Of a stretch of DNA of 62,953 bases, positions 8,965 to 16,412 are shown piece by piece (the stretch's first letter is position 1; each line of letters opens with the position of its first letter). The position numbers were made by a program, and so were the translations under genes. Source of the DNA: JAVKFF01 sp040226215 (GTDB lineage: Bacteria > Pseudomonadota > Alphaproteobacteria > DSM-16000 > Inquilinaceae). The stretch spans positions 1-62,953 of the forward strand of contig JAVKFF010000167.1 in the NCBI GenBank assembly GCA_040226215.1. Reading direction: 5' to 3'. Below the pieces are notes generated by a model. The model had not been told where the DNA came from and ran no database searches. It worked only from the letters and a program-made list of their open reading frames with translations.

Positions 8965-10653
8965 TCAGCGCTTGCGGAAGCGCAGGATGCCCCAGGCGAG
9001 ATAGCCCTGATCGGCGGCGTTCACCCAGTTCTCCAGGCCGACCAGCATGCGGTCGATATAGGCCTGGCTGGTGCCGCTGGTCAGCTCCTCGCGGTGCGCC
9101 TCAAGTTCCTGGCGCACGCGGAAGTAGTGGGAACGGAGGTTGTGCGTAAGGTCGACCTGGTCCAGCACCTCGAAGCCCAGCTTCTTGGCCACCCGGGCGT
9201 AGTAGCCGAAGGAGCCCAGGCTCTGCAGGTGGATGCGGTCGTAGACCGGCTGCAGCACGCCCTCCGGGCAGTCGTCGGCCTGCATCGGGTCGGTCATGAT
9301 GAATTCGCCGCCGCGCTTGAGCACGCGATGGACCTCGCGGAACACCATTTCGCGGTTGCCGCTGTGCAGCACCGCGTCCTGCGACCAGACCAGATCATAG
9401 GCCTCGTCCGGCTCCGGAATGTCCTCGAAGCTGCCATGCGCGACGCTGACCAGGTCGTCCAGTCCCTGGGCCTTGTTGATCTCCCGGTTCCGCTTGTTCT
9501 GCACCTCGGAGATGTTGAGGCAGTGCACCGAGCAGCCGATCGCGCGGGCGAGGTGGCGGGCGGAGCCGCCATAGCCGGCGCCGATATCCAGGACGTGGCT
9601 CTTGTCGTTCAGCCAGGGCACCATCGAGGCCATGCGTTCGACGGTGGTGTGGCTGGCGGTCTTCACGTCGTCGGTCTCCTCGTAGAGCCCGACATGGATG
9701 TCCTCGCCGCCCCAGATGCTGAAATAGAAGTTATCGGCGTCGGTGCTGTCGTAATAGTCCTCGGTGACGTAGCGCACCTTGTCGGCCTCGCTGCTGTCGT
9801 CACGCCGCTTCAGCCGCTCGCCTGCGACCAGGGACTTCTCGGCCACGTGGATGAAGAAGTCCGGTTCGGAGTCGTTGTAGGTATCCTGGAAATCGCCGTA
9901 GGTGTGGATCTGCTGGAACCCGGCCTCCTGCATCAGGCGCCTTGTATAGGCCTTGCGCAGCGGGAACATGTTGAGCGTGTATTCGCTCTTGTCCGGGAAG
10001 CGATAGACGAAGCGGGCCAGCCCCTCGTCCATATAGGCCGGCTCCGCCGTCACCTTGTCGCCGCAATAGTAGAACTTGTGCTTGGAGGAGTAGCCCTCGT
10101 CCAGGATCGAATCGTAGTTGCGCTGGTCGAGGATCAGGATGCCGTCATGCTTCAGGGCGGCGTAGAACTCCGCCAGGACGCGCCGGCGATCCATCTCGTC
10201 GTGCAGGTGCGTGAAGGAATTGCCCAGGCAGATGATGGCGTCGAACTTGCCCTGGATACTCTCGTTCAGCGAACGCCAGTCCGCCTGCACCGTCTTCAGG
10301 ATCAGGCCGCGCTTCTGACCGTTCTCGAAGGCCTTGGCGATCATCGCGGCGCTACCGTCGGCGCTGGTGACGTCGAAACCGGCCTGCAGCAGCCGCACCG
10401 AATGGAAGCCGGTGCCGGCGGCAACATCGAGAATCTTGCGCTTGCCGCGCGAGCGCAGCACGTCGATGAAGAAGCTGCCCTCGCTCTCGGCGCGGGCCTC
10501 CCAGTCGATCAACTCGTCCCAGCGCTCGACGAAAGTCTTGATGTACTCCATGCGGTACTGGTCGGTCTCGCGCACCGACAGGGGATCGTCGCCGTAGGAC
10601 TGCTCCGTCGCTGTCAGATCGGTGTTTCCTTTGGCATTGATGGTCGAGGTCAT
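8965..10653 (-). CDS. Fused glycine/sarcosine and sarcosine/dimethylglycine N-methyltransferase
   Basis: This 562-residue protein contains two SAM-dependent methyltransferase domains. The first (about residues 20-270) matches glycine/sarcosine N-methyltransferase: motif I is ILDVAAGTGFHSVRLL, with ICLGNSFTHL and LILDQRNYD. The second (about residues 290-562) matches sarcosine/dimethylglycine N-methyltransferase: VLDIGAGYGGSARHLA and WSQDAVLHSGNRE. Together they convert glycine to glycine betaine with three SAM molecules. In most bacteria these are two genes; a fused form is known from Actinopolyspora. The ATG at 10653 is the first one in line with homologues, though its ribosome site is weak. 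A long AT-rich upstream region with a good promoter suggests strong regulation, probably by salt. Confidence 0.93.
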   Translation of the reverse strand: MTSTINAKGNTDLTATEQSYGDDPLSVRETDQYRMEYIKTFVERWDELIDWEARAESEGSFFIDVLRSRGKRKILDVAAGTGFHSVRLLQAGFDVTSADGSAAMIAKAFENGQKRGLILKTVQADWRSLNESIQGKFDAIICLGNSFTHLHDEMDRRRVLAEFYAALKHDGILILDQRNYDSILDEGYSSKHKFYYCGDKVTAEPAYMDEGLARFVYRFPDKSEYTLNMFPLRKAYTRRLMQEAGFQQIHTYGDFQDTYNDSEPDFFIHVAEKSLVAGERLKRRDDSSEADKVRYVTEDYYDSTDADNFYFSIWGGEDIHVGLYEETDDVKTASHTTVERMASMVPWLNDKSHVLDIGAGYGGSARHLARAIGCSVHCLNISEVQNKRNREINKAQGLDDLVSVAHGSFEDIPEPDEAYDLVWSQDAVLHSGNREMVFREVHRVLKRGGEFIMTDPMQADDCPEGVLQPVYDRIHLQSLGSFGYYARVAKKLGFEVLDQVDLTHNLRSHYFRVRQELEAHREELTSGTSQAYIDRMLVGLENWVNAADQGYLAWGILRFRKR

Positions 10654-11328
10654 CGCGTAATCCGTGACATTGGTGGGCAGACACGAAACCGGGCCGACCG
10701 CCACGCCATGCAGGCGACGACGGATCCGGTTCCGGCCGTGAGGCGGTCGGTGCGTCGGTCGATGCCCGTGTCGGCACCGCGATTGCGATAGCGATGGCGG
10801 CAATCCCGGTCCGGGAAGACCGGGGCGAACGCACTTTCGCTGCCGCGGGACCGCGTGCGGGCGTTCGCCCTCCGGTCCGCACCGAATTCCGATGTGATGC
10901 CTCAAACAATAAGCCCTCATCATCATAAGTCAAAACCTTCATTCATGAATTTTTTGGACCAATCTCATGATTTATGTCTGAGAAATAACGTCCTTATATT
11001 TTACTTCACAATGAATATGAATTCAGTAAATGCGACTTCAATACTATATTCTTATCCGGCATCATCCAGACATACTCTCGTGGCTCCGGATTTACGACTT
11101 GATTTCTCGAAAAGGTCCCGGAGCCGAGCGAATTCGATTGGTCAGCCTGACGGCAACCGGCGAAAGCCTTTTTCAGCTTGGCTTCCGGCTGCCTTCCCGA
11201 GCAATCCGAGTGCCGCCGGCCCGGGCCGCCTACTGGACGCCCGCAAAAGAATCGGTAATCTGCCGGCCAAGTAATCCGGGGCCGGACAAGCAGTCCCCCT
11301 CGAACCATCCCTGCAGGGCGGCGGAACC
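10654..11328. other. AT-rich intergenic region upstream of the betaine synthase gene
   Basis: About 675 bases lie between the betaine synthase start and rnhB. Roughly 10880-11100 is conspicuously AT-rich against a very GC-rich background. I find no convincing protein gene in it on either strand. It holds a probable leftward promoter and a perfect 10-bp palindrome, annotated separately. Much of it could be a long 5' leader. Confidence 0.6.
10906..10933 (-). promoter_or_regulatory. Probable sigma-70 promoter for the betaine synthase gene
   Basis: Read on the minus strand, TTGACT (10933-10928) and TATTGT (10911-10906) are separated by 16 bases. The perfect palindrome ATTCATGAAT (10941-10950) lies just upstream of the -35 and could be an operator. 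The predicted leader is about 245 bases. This is a pattern match only. Confidence 0.4.
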
Positions 11329-11976
11329 ATTCCCGATCTCGATCTCGAACGACGCCATGGCCATCCGGGCAGCCTCGTCGCAGGCCTGGACGAGGCCGGC
11401 CGCGGGCCGCTGGCGGGGCCGGTCTGCGCCGCCGCGGTGATCCTCCCGGCCCGGCTGCAGCGCGGCTGGCGGCAGCTCGACGACAGCAAGAAGCTGCCCG
11501 CCGAGCGCCGCGAGGCGTTCGCGCAATCGCTGCAACGTCACGCCCTGGTCGGCATCGGCTGGGCCAGCGTGGCGGAAATCGACCGGCTGAACATCCTGCA
11601 CGCATCCCTGCTGGCCATGTGCCGGGCGATCGAGGCGCTGCCCTGCCGGCCGGTGATGGCGCTGGTCGACGGCAACCGCTGCCCGCCGGACCTGCCCTGC
11701 GACAGCCTGCCGGTGGTCGGTGGCGACGGGCTGTCGCTGTCCATCGCCGCCGCCTCGATCGTCGCCAAGGCGGCGCGCGACGCCGCCATGGCGCGCCTGC
11801 ACGCCGACTATCCGGCCTATGGCTGGATCACCAACCAAGGTTACGGCACGGCCGCCCATTGCGCAGCGCTCGACCGGCACGGTCCGACGCCGCATCACCG
11901 GCGGTCTTTTTCCCCGGTTGCCAGGGGCCTTGCGAAGCGGTTATCCACAGAGCTGGATGCGGTCGGCGGAATCTGA
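11329..11976 (+). CDS. rnhB: Ribonuclease HII, with an apparent ATT start
   Basis: RNase HII removes ribonucleotides from DNA duplexes. The frame encodes PDLDLERR, then VAGLDEAGRGPLAGPVCAAAV with the catalytic Asp-Glu. DDSKKL, VDGNRCPP, GGDGLSLSIAAASIVAKAARD and NQGYGTAAHC follow. Homologues begin with Met-Pro-Asp just before the -LER- segment. Here the matching codon is ATT (11329), and no ATG, GTG or TTG lies between it and the upstream in-frame stop; CTG 11311 is the other option. GTG 11437 is too late because it would delete the catalytic DEAGRG motif. The frame with an ATT start gives 215 residues. ATT initiation, a mutation or a sequence error are all possible. ccrM follows, as in Caulobacter. 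Confidence 0.82.
   Translation: MPDLDLERRHGHPGSLVAGLDEAGRGPLAGPVCAAAVILPARLQRGWRQLDDSKKLPAERREAFAQSLQRHALVGIGWASVAEIDRLNILHASLLAMCRAIEALPCRPVMALVDGNRCPPDLPCDSLPVVGGDGLSLSIAAASIVAKAARDAAMARLHADYPAYGWITNQGYGTAAHCAALDRHGPTPHHRRSFSPVARGLAKRLSTELDAVGGI
11941..11949 (+). promoter_or_regulatory. DnaA box, perfect consensus
   Basis: TTATCCACA matches the strong DnaA box exactly. It lies inside the last codons of rnhB, about 300 bases before ccrM. Confidence 0.55.
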
Positions 11977-12232
11977 GCATCGAGGTCAGTTTCTCCATTG
12001 AGTCGCATGATATCAAAGGAAGAATCCCATTGAGCTAACCTTCCGCTCAAGGGCTCGTCGAATCCCGTTAAAACCGTGACGAGAATCGACTTATCCACAA
12101 GACGTATGGTAGTGGCGCCCCGCAGAAAGCTGATTCCGCTGCGAGAATCACCCTTCGTCGAGATACCGGTTGAGGCATTAAAAAGAAGCATCTGAATCCT
12201 CAAAAGGATTGACGCCGATTCGCCTAGGACTC
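11969..12232. promoter_or_regulatory. Cluster of ten GANTC sites upstream of ccrM
   Basis: GANTC, the CcrM target, occurs at 11969, 12000, 12022, 12060, 12083, 12132, 12145, 12194, 12217 and 12228 (first base of each). Two of them, TGAGTCG (11999-12005) and CGATTCG (12216-12222), also fit the YGAKTCG preference I recall for GcrA. The region is the only space between rnhB and ccrM and is richer in AT than its surroundings. Methylation-state feedback on ccrM is the obvious inference. Confidence 0.75.
12091..12099 (+). promoter_or_regulatory. DnaA box, perfect consensus
   Basis: This is a second TTATCCACA, 150 bases after the first and in the same orientation. It lies within the GANTC cluster, about 150 bases before the ccrM start codon. 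Confidence 0.6.
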
Positions 12233-12245
12233 ATGGTTTGCGCCC

Positions 12246-13370
12246 ATGAGCGAGGCGGTGAAACACGACCGGGCGGGGGCGGGCAGATTCCCTTTCGACA
12301 CCATCCTGCTGGGCGACAGCACGGCGGAGATGAATGCCCTGCCCGAGGGCTCGGTGGACTGTGTCTTCGCCGATCCACCATACAACCTGCAGTTGGGCGG
12401 CGAGCTGTATCGGCCGAACAACACCCGCGTCGACGGCGTCGATGACGCCTGGGACCGCTTCGACGACTTCTCCGCCTACGACGCCTTCACGCGCGACTGG
12501 CTGAGCGCCGCCCGGCGGGTGCTGAAGAATGACGGCACGCTCTGGGTCATCGGCAGCTACCACAACATCTTCCGCGTCGGTGCGCTGTTGCAGGATCTGG
12601 GCTTCTGGATCCTCAACGACGTCGTCTGGCGCAAGACCAACCCGATGCCGAACTTTCGCGGCACCCGCTTCACCAATGCCCACGAGACCCTGATCTGGGC
12701 GGCGAAATCGCCCAAGGCGCGCTACACCTTCAACTACGAGGCCATGAAGAACCTCAACGAGGACCTTCAGATGCGCTCCGACTGGGTGCTGCCGATCTGT
12801 GTCGGTCCGGAGCGCCTGCGCGATGCCGAGGGCAACAAGCTGCACCCGACGCAGAAGCCGGAATCCCTGCTCTACCGCGTCGTCGTCGCCTCGACCGACC
12901 CGGGCGACGTGATCCTCGACCCCTTCTTCGGCTCCGGCACTACCGGCGCTGTCGCCAAGAAGCTCGGCCGGCACTTCGTCGGCATCGAGCGCGACCCCGA
13001 CTACGTCGCCCATGCCAGCAAGCGGCTCGAGGCGATCGCCGGACCGATCGATCCCGAGGCCATCCGCCTCCGGCCCAGGCGCCAGGAGCCGCGGGTGCCA
13101 TTCGGCCTCGTCGTCGAACGGGGGTTGCTGGCACCCGGCACCGCGCTGTTCGACCAGCGCCGGCGCTACCGCGCCCAGATCCGCGCCGACGGCTCGCTGG
13201 TCGCGCACCGCCAGGGCAGCGTCTATTCGGGCTCCATCCACAAGGTCGGTGCGGCGCTGCAGGGCGCGCCCAGCTGCAATGGCTGGACCTTCTGGCACTT
13301 CCAGCCGCGGCGCGGCCAGCTCGCCCCCATCGACCTGCTGCGCCAGCGCATCCGGGCGGAACTCGGCTGA
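12246..13370 (+). CDS. ccrM: Cell-cycle-regulated adenine DNA methyltransferase, GANTC-specific
   Basis: This 374-residue N6-adenine methyltransferase of the beta class matches CcrM throughout. The catalytic DPPY is at residues 43-46 (FADPPYNLQL), ahead of the SAM-binding DPFFGSGTTG near residue 225. Around it are DVVWRKTNPMPNFRGTRF and KLHPTQKPE. The C-terminal extension after about residue 270 (RAQIRADGSLVAHR, GSIHKVGAALQGA, CNGWTFWH) is the CcrM-specific domain that aids DNA recognition. CcrM methylates GANTC late in the cell cycle and lets methylation state time other promoters. No strong ribosome site precedes the ATG. Its upstream region is packed with its own target sites. Confidence 0.96.
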   Translation: MSEAVKHDRAGAGRFPFDTILLGDSTAEMNALPEGSVDCVFADPPYNLQLGGELYRPNNTRVDGVDDAWDRFDDFSAYDAFTRDWLSAARRVLKNDGTLWVIGSYHNIFRVGALLQDLGFWILNDVVWRKTNPMPNFRGTRFTNAHETLIWAAKSPKARYTFNYEAMKNLNEDLQMRSDWVLPICVGPERLRDAEGNKLHPTQKPESLLYRVVVASTDPGDVILDPFFGSGTTGAVAKKLGRHFVGIERDPDYVAHASKRLEAIAGPIDPEAIRLRPRRQEPRVPFGLVVERGLLAPGTALFDQRRRYRAQIRADGSLVAHRQGSVYSGSIHKVGAALQGAPSCNGWTFWHFQPRRGQLAPIDLLRQRIRAELG

Positions 13371-13466
13371 TCCCGTGACGCGGCCCCCGCTCCGGGACCG
13401 GCTCATGCCAGCATGGCGGAGCCCGGCCTTGAGGGAGTGCCGGCGGGCGTGCTAGGGCTCGGCCCC

Positions 13467-13943
13467 ATGCATGACAGCAAGCTAACCCAGGCTGGCTGGC
13501 CTGCCGCGCCGGACGCCGAGGCCGGAGCGCGCGGCCCCGACCGCCCGACCCACTCGGCCCGCCCCGCCGCCCGGCACGGCCTCGCCCGCGACGGCGTGCG
13601 CCACCTCTTCGTGCGCGACCTCGTGGTGCCGGCCCGCATCGGCATCTACGACCGCGAGAAGCAGGCGACCCAGCGCGTCGCCATCGATCTCGACCTGGAG
13701 GTCGAGGACCGGATCGACGCTCACGGCATCGCCGACGTGGTCTCCTACGAGCCCTTCGTGGTCACGGCCCGGCAGATGGCGCTGGAGACGCACACCGCGC
13801 TGGTCGAGACGCTGGCCGAGCGCCTCGCCGCCTTCTGCCTGCAGGACACCCGCGTCTTCTCGGTCCGGGTCCGGGTCGAGAAGCTCGACGTCTTCCCGGA
13901 CGCCGCCGGTGTCGGCGTGGAGATCCTGCGCCGCCGCGGCTGA
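13467..13943 (+). CDS. folB: Dihydroneopterin aldolase family protein
   Basis: This 158-residue protein has a FolB-like domain from about residue 45: VRDLVVPARIGIYDREKQATQRVAIDLDL, then VVSYEPFV and TLAERLAAFCL. The family makes 6-hydroxymethyl-dihydropterin in folate synthesis. The pattern of bulge residues and the conserved catalytic glutamate region (LAER) are present. I take ATG 13467; an upstream start at 13413 would add 18 unsupported residues. The first 40 residues are low-complexity. It is convergent with rnhA, only about ten bases apart. Some alphaproteobacterial copies are annotated simply as FolB-domain proteins, so substrate is not certain. Confidence 0.82.
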   Translation: MHDSKLTQAGWPAAPDAEAGARGPDRPTHSARPAARHGLARDGVRHLFVRDLVVPARIGIYDREKQATQRVAIDLDLEVEDRIDAHGIADVVSYEPFVVTARQMALETHTALVETLAERLAAFCLQDTRVFSVRVRVEKLDVFPDAAGVGVEILRRRG

Positions 13944-13953
13944 GATCTTTCCC

Positions 13954-14403
13954 TCAGGCCGAGGCTTCCCTGACCGCCTTGATCCCGGCCCGCGCCAGCG
14001 CGTCGGCGCGTTCGTTCTCCGCGTGGCCGGCATGGCCCTTGATCCAGTGCCAGGAGACGTCGTGCCGGCTGGCCGCCGCGTCGAGGCGTTCCCAGAGGTC
14101 GGCATTCTTCACCGGCTTCCTGGCCGCCGTCTTCCAGCCGCGCGCCTTCCAGCCGGCCAGCCACTCGGTGATGCCCTTCATGACGTATTCGCTGTCGGTG
14201 GTCAGGCGCACCCTGACCGGCCGCTTCAGGCTCTCCAGCGCCTGGATGGCGGCCATCAGTTCCATACGGTTGTTGGTCGTCAGCGGCTCGCCGCCGGACA
14301 GCTCCCGCTCGTGCCCGCGCCAGCGCAGCACCGCCCCCCAGCCGCCGGGACCCGGATTGCCCGAACAGGCCCCGTCGGTGAACACCTCCACCGCATCGCT
14401 CAT
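13954..14403 (-). CDS. rnhA: Ribonuclease HI
   Basis: This 149-residue RNase HI cleaves the RNA strand of RNA-DNA hybrids. All four metal-binding acidic residues are seen: Asp10 in FTDGACSGNPGPGGWG, Glu48 in NNRMELMAA, Asp70 in TTDSEYV and Asp134 in ENERADALA. The basic handle (LAGWKARGWKTAARKPVKN) is present, so it is the bacterial rather than the minimal type. The ATG overlaps the thrB stop by four bases (ATGA), so translation is coupled. The window thus encodes both RNase H types. Confidence 0.96.
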   Translation of the reverse strand: MSDAVEVFTDGACSGNPGPGGWGAVLRWRGHERELSGGEPLTTNNRMELMAAIQALESLKRPVRVRLTTDSEYVMKGITEWLAGWKARGWKTAARKPVKNADLWERLDAAASRHDVSWHWIKGHAGHAENERADALARAGIKAVREASA

Positions 14404-15365
14404 GCCTCGAGCCCGTAGGCGCCGGGACCGCCGACGCCCTGGTGGAAGCGCAGCTTCTTCCAGTATTCCAGCGGGTCCTTCTTCTTCACGAAGGCGCCCT
14501 CGGGCGTGTGGATCCAGTCGTAGAGCCGGGTCAGGAGGAAGCGCAGGGCAGCACCACGGGCGAGGATCGGCAGGGCGGCGAGCTCGTGACGGGAGACCGC
14601 GCGCTCGGCGGTGTAGCTGCGCAGCAGCAGCCGCGCCTTGGTGACGTTGAAGGAATGGTCGCTCTCGAAGCACCAGGCATTGAGGCAGACCGCCAGGTCG
14701 TAGGCGAAATCATCGGTGCAGGCGAAGTAGAAGTCGATCAGCCCGGTCAGCCGGTCGTGCTGGAAGAACACGTTGTCGGGGAAGAGGTCGGCATGGATCA
14801 GCCCGCGCGGCAGCCCCGACGGCCAGTTGGCCTCCAGGAAATCGAGCTCGCGGTAGAGCGCGGCGGCCAGATCGGGCATCACCCCCTCGGCCCCGGCGGC
14901 GGACTTGTCGAGCAGCGGCCGCCAGCCCTCATGGCCGAGATCGTTCGGCCGCGTCATCGGGAAGTCGAGACCGGCGAGATGCATGCGGGCGAGTGCCGCG
15001 CCCAGCCCGGCGCAGTGCGCCGGCCGGATCTTGCGCGGCCACAGACCCTTCAGGAAGGTGATGATGGCGGCGGGGCGACCGGCCAGCCGGCCCAGCGCCT
15101 CCCCGTCCGGACGCTTCAGCGGCACCGGGCAGGGCACGCCGCGGCCGGCCAGGTGGTCCATCACGCCGATGAAGAAGGGCAGATCCTTCGGGTTCACCCG
15201 CTTCTCGTAGAGGGTGAGGATGTACTGTCCCTCGGCGGTGACCAGGAGATAGTTGGAATTCTCCACCCCCTCGGCGATGCCCTTGAGGCCGGTGACCTCC
15301 CCCAGGCCATAGGCATGGGCGAAGGCCTCGACCTCCTCGTCGGAAACTTCGGTGTAGACAGCCAT
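14400..15365 (-). CDS. thrB: Homoserine kinase, APH-fold type
   Basis: This 321-residue protein is the alphaproteobacterial homoserine kinase of the aminoglycoside-phosphotransferase fold. It makes O-phosphohomoserine for threonine synthase; thrC is also in this window at 42.5-43.9 kb. It begins MAVYTEVSDEEVEAF. GVENSNYLL, YILTLYEKR, GLIHADLFPDNVFF (catalytic loop) and GLIDFYFACTDDFAYDLA (metal-binding Asp) follow. It lies between the aminomutase-like gene and rnhA, overlapping rnhA by four bases. The ispH-thrB-rnhA order is common in the class; the inserted aminomutase-like gene is less so. Confidence 0.95.
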   Translation of the reverse strand: MAVYTEVSDEEVEAFAHAYGLGEVTGLKGIAEGVENSNYLLVTAEGQYILTLYEKRVNPKDLPFFIGVMDHLAGRGVPCPVPLKRPDGEALGRLAGRPAAIITFLKGLWPRKIRPAHCAGLGAALARMHLAGLDFPMTRPNDLGHEGWRPLLDKSAAGAEGVMPDLAAALYRELDFLEANWPSGLPRGLIHADLFPDNVFFQHDRLTGLIDFYFACTDDFAYDLAVCLNAWCFESDHSFNVTKARLLLRSYTAERAVSRHELAALPILARGAALRFLLTRLYDWIHTPEGAFVKKKDPLEYWKKLRFHQGVGGPGAYGLEA

Positions 15366-15407
15366 GACGCTCTGGGCAAAGGCGGGCTTGGATAAGGCGG
15401 GCGTGTA

Positions 15408-16412
15408 TCAGGCGGCGGGGAACGGGTCGAGCCCGAGATCGAGCGGCACCTTACCCGATCCGTCCGGCGGATCGAAAATGTAAGTGGGCAGCGCCAGGCC
15501 GGAAAGCGTGCGGCGCAGCCGCGCCATGATCGCCCTCCCCTCGGCCACGCTGGTGCGGAAATGGCTCGTTCCCGGCGCCAGGTCCGCCTGGTGCAGGTAG
15601 TAGGGCTTCACGCCCAGCTCGACCAGGCGGCGGAACAGCGTGGCCAGCGTCTCGGCATCGTCGTTGACCCCGCGCAGCAGCACGGTCTGGCTCACCAGGT
15701 TCACCCCCGCCCTGCGCAGCCGGCCGATGGCGACCTCGGCCCGCGGCGTGAGTTCGCGCACGTGGTTGGTGTGGATGGCGAGCCACAGCGACTGGCGGGC
15801 ACCGGCCAGCGCTGCCGCCATCGCACTGTCCAGGCGGTCCGGGTCGACCACCGGCACGCGGCTATGGATGCGCACCACCCGGACGTGGTCGATGGCGCCC
15901 AGCCGGCCGAGCAGGTGGTCCACGCGGCGCGGCGACAGCACCAGCGGATCGCCGCCGGTCAGGATGACCTCCCAGATCGCCGGGCCGGCGGCGATGTAGG
16001 CCAGTGCCGCGTCGAGTTCCGGGCCCGACAGCCCCTCGCCGCCCGGCCCCACCATCTCGCGTCGGAAGCAGAAGCGGCAGTAGACCGGGCAGGCGTGCAC
16101 CGCCTTCAGCAGCACCCGGTCGGGATAGCGATGCACCACGCCCTTGACCGGGCTCATGGCGCTGTCGGCGATGGGGTCGTCCAGTTCCTCCGGCCGCCGG
16201 TCCAGTTCCGCCGGCGTCGGTACGAACTGCCGGGCGATCGGGTCGGCCGGGTCGTCGCGGTCGATCAGCGACGCCATCTCCGGCGTGATCGCGATGGCGT
16301 AGCGTGCGGCGACCGGTGCCAGGGCGTCGTGCTGGCCCGGCGACGTCAGGCCGGCCCGCGCCAGATCGTCCAGGCTGCGAAGCGCGGCAGGATTGGCAAT
16401 CCGGCTCATCAT
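15408..16412 (-). CDS. Lysine-2,3-aminomutase family radical SAM protein
   Basis: This 334-residue protein has the radical SAM cluster Cys108-x3-Cys112-x2-Cys115 in ACPVYCRFCFRRE. It also shows the aminomutase signatures VILTGGDPLVLSPRR and RIHSRVPVV. A PLP-lysine candidate lies in DPPDGSGKVPL near the C-terminus. Members include catabolic lysine 2,3-aminomutase and EpmB, which modifies elongation factor P; the short length fits the EpmB-like group. No efp or epmA is in the window, so substrate cannot be assigned. The start ATG overlaps the ispH stop in an ATGATGA arrangement, so it is read as part of the ispH operon. Confidence 0.88.
   Translation of the reverse strand: MMSRIANPAALRSLDDLARAGLTSPGQHDALAPVAARYAIAITPEMASLIDRDDPADPIARQFVPTPAELDRRPEELDDPIADSAMSPVKGVVHRYPDRVLLKAVHACPVYCRFCFRREMVGPGGEGLSGPELDAALAYIAAGPAIWEVILTGGDPLVLSPRRVDHLLGRLGAIDHVRVVRIHSRVPVVDPDRLDSAMAAALAGARQSLWLAIHTNHVRELTPRAEVAIGRLRRAGVNLVSQTVLLRGVNDDAETLATLFRRLVELGVKPYYLHQADLAPGTSHFRTSVAEGRAIMARLRRTLSGLALPTYIFDPPDGSGKVPLDLGLDPFPAA

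Noticed and set aside
10855..11274. A 139-codon frame on the plus strand across the AT-rich region.
   Set aside because: No ribosome site, no recognised motif, and composition changes abruptly along its length. It overlaps the probable promoter of the betaine synthase gene.
11941..12245. A chromosomal replication origin between rnhB and ccrM.
   Set aside because: Two DnaA boxes and many GANTC sites recall an origin, but there is no clear AT-rich unwinding tract with further boxes and no dnaA, parAB, hemE or gidA nearby. A role in ccrM control is simpler.
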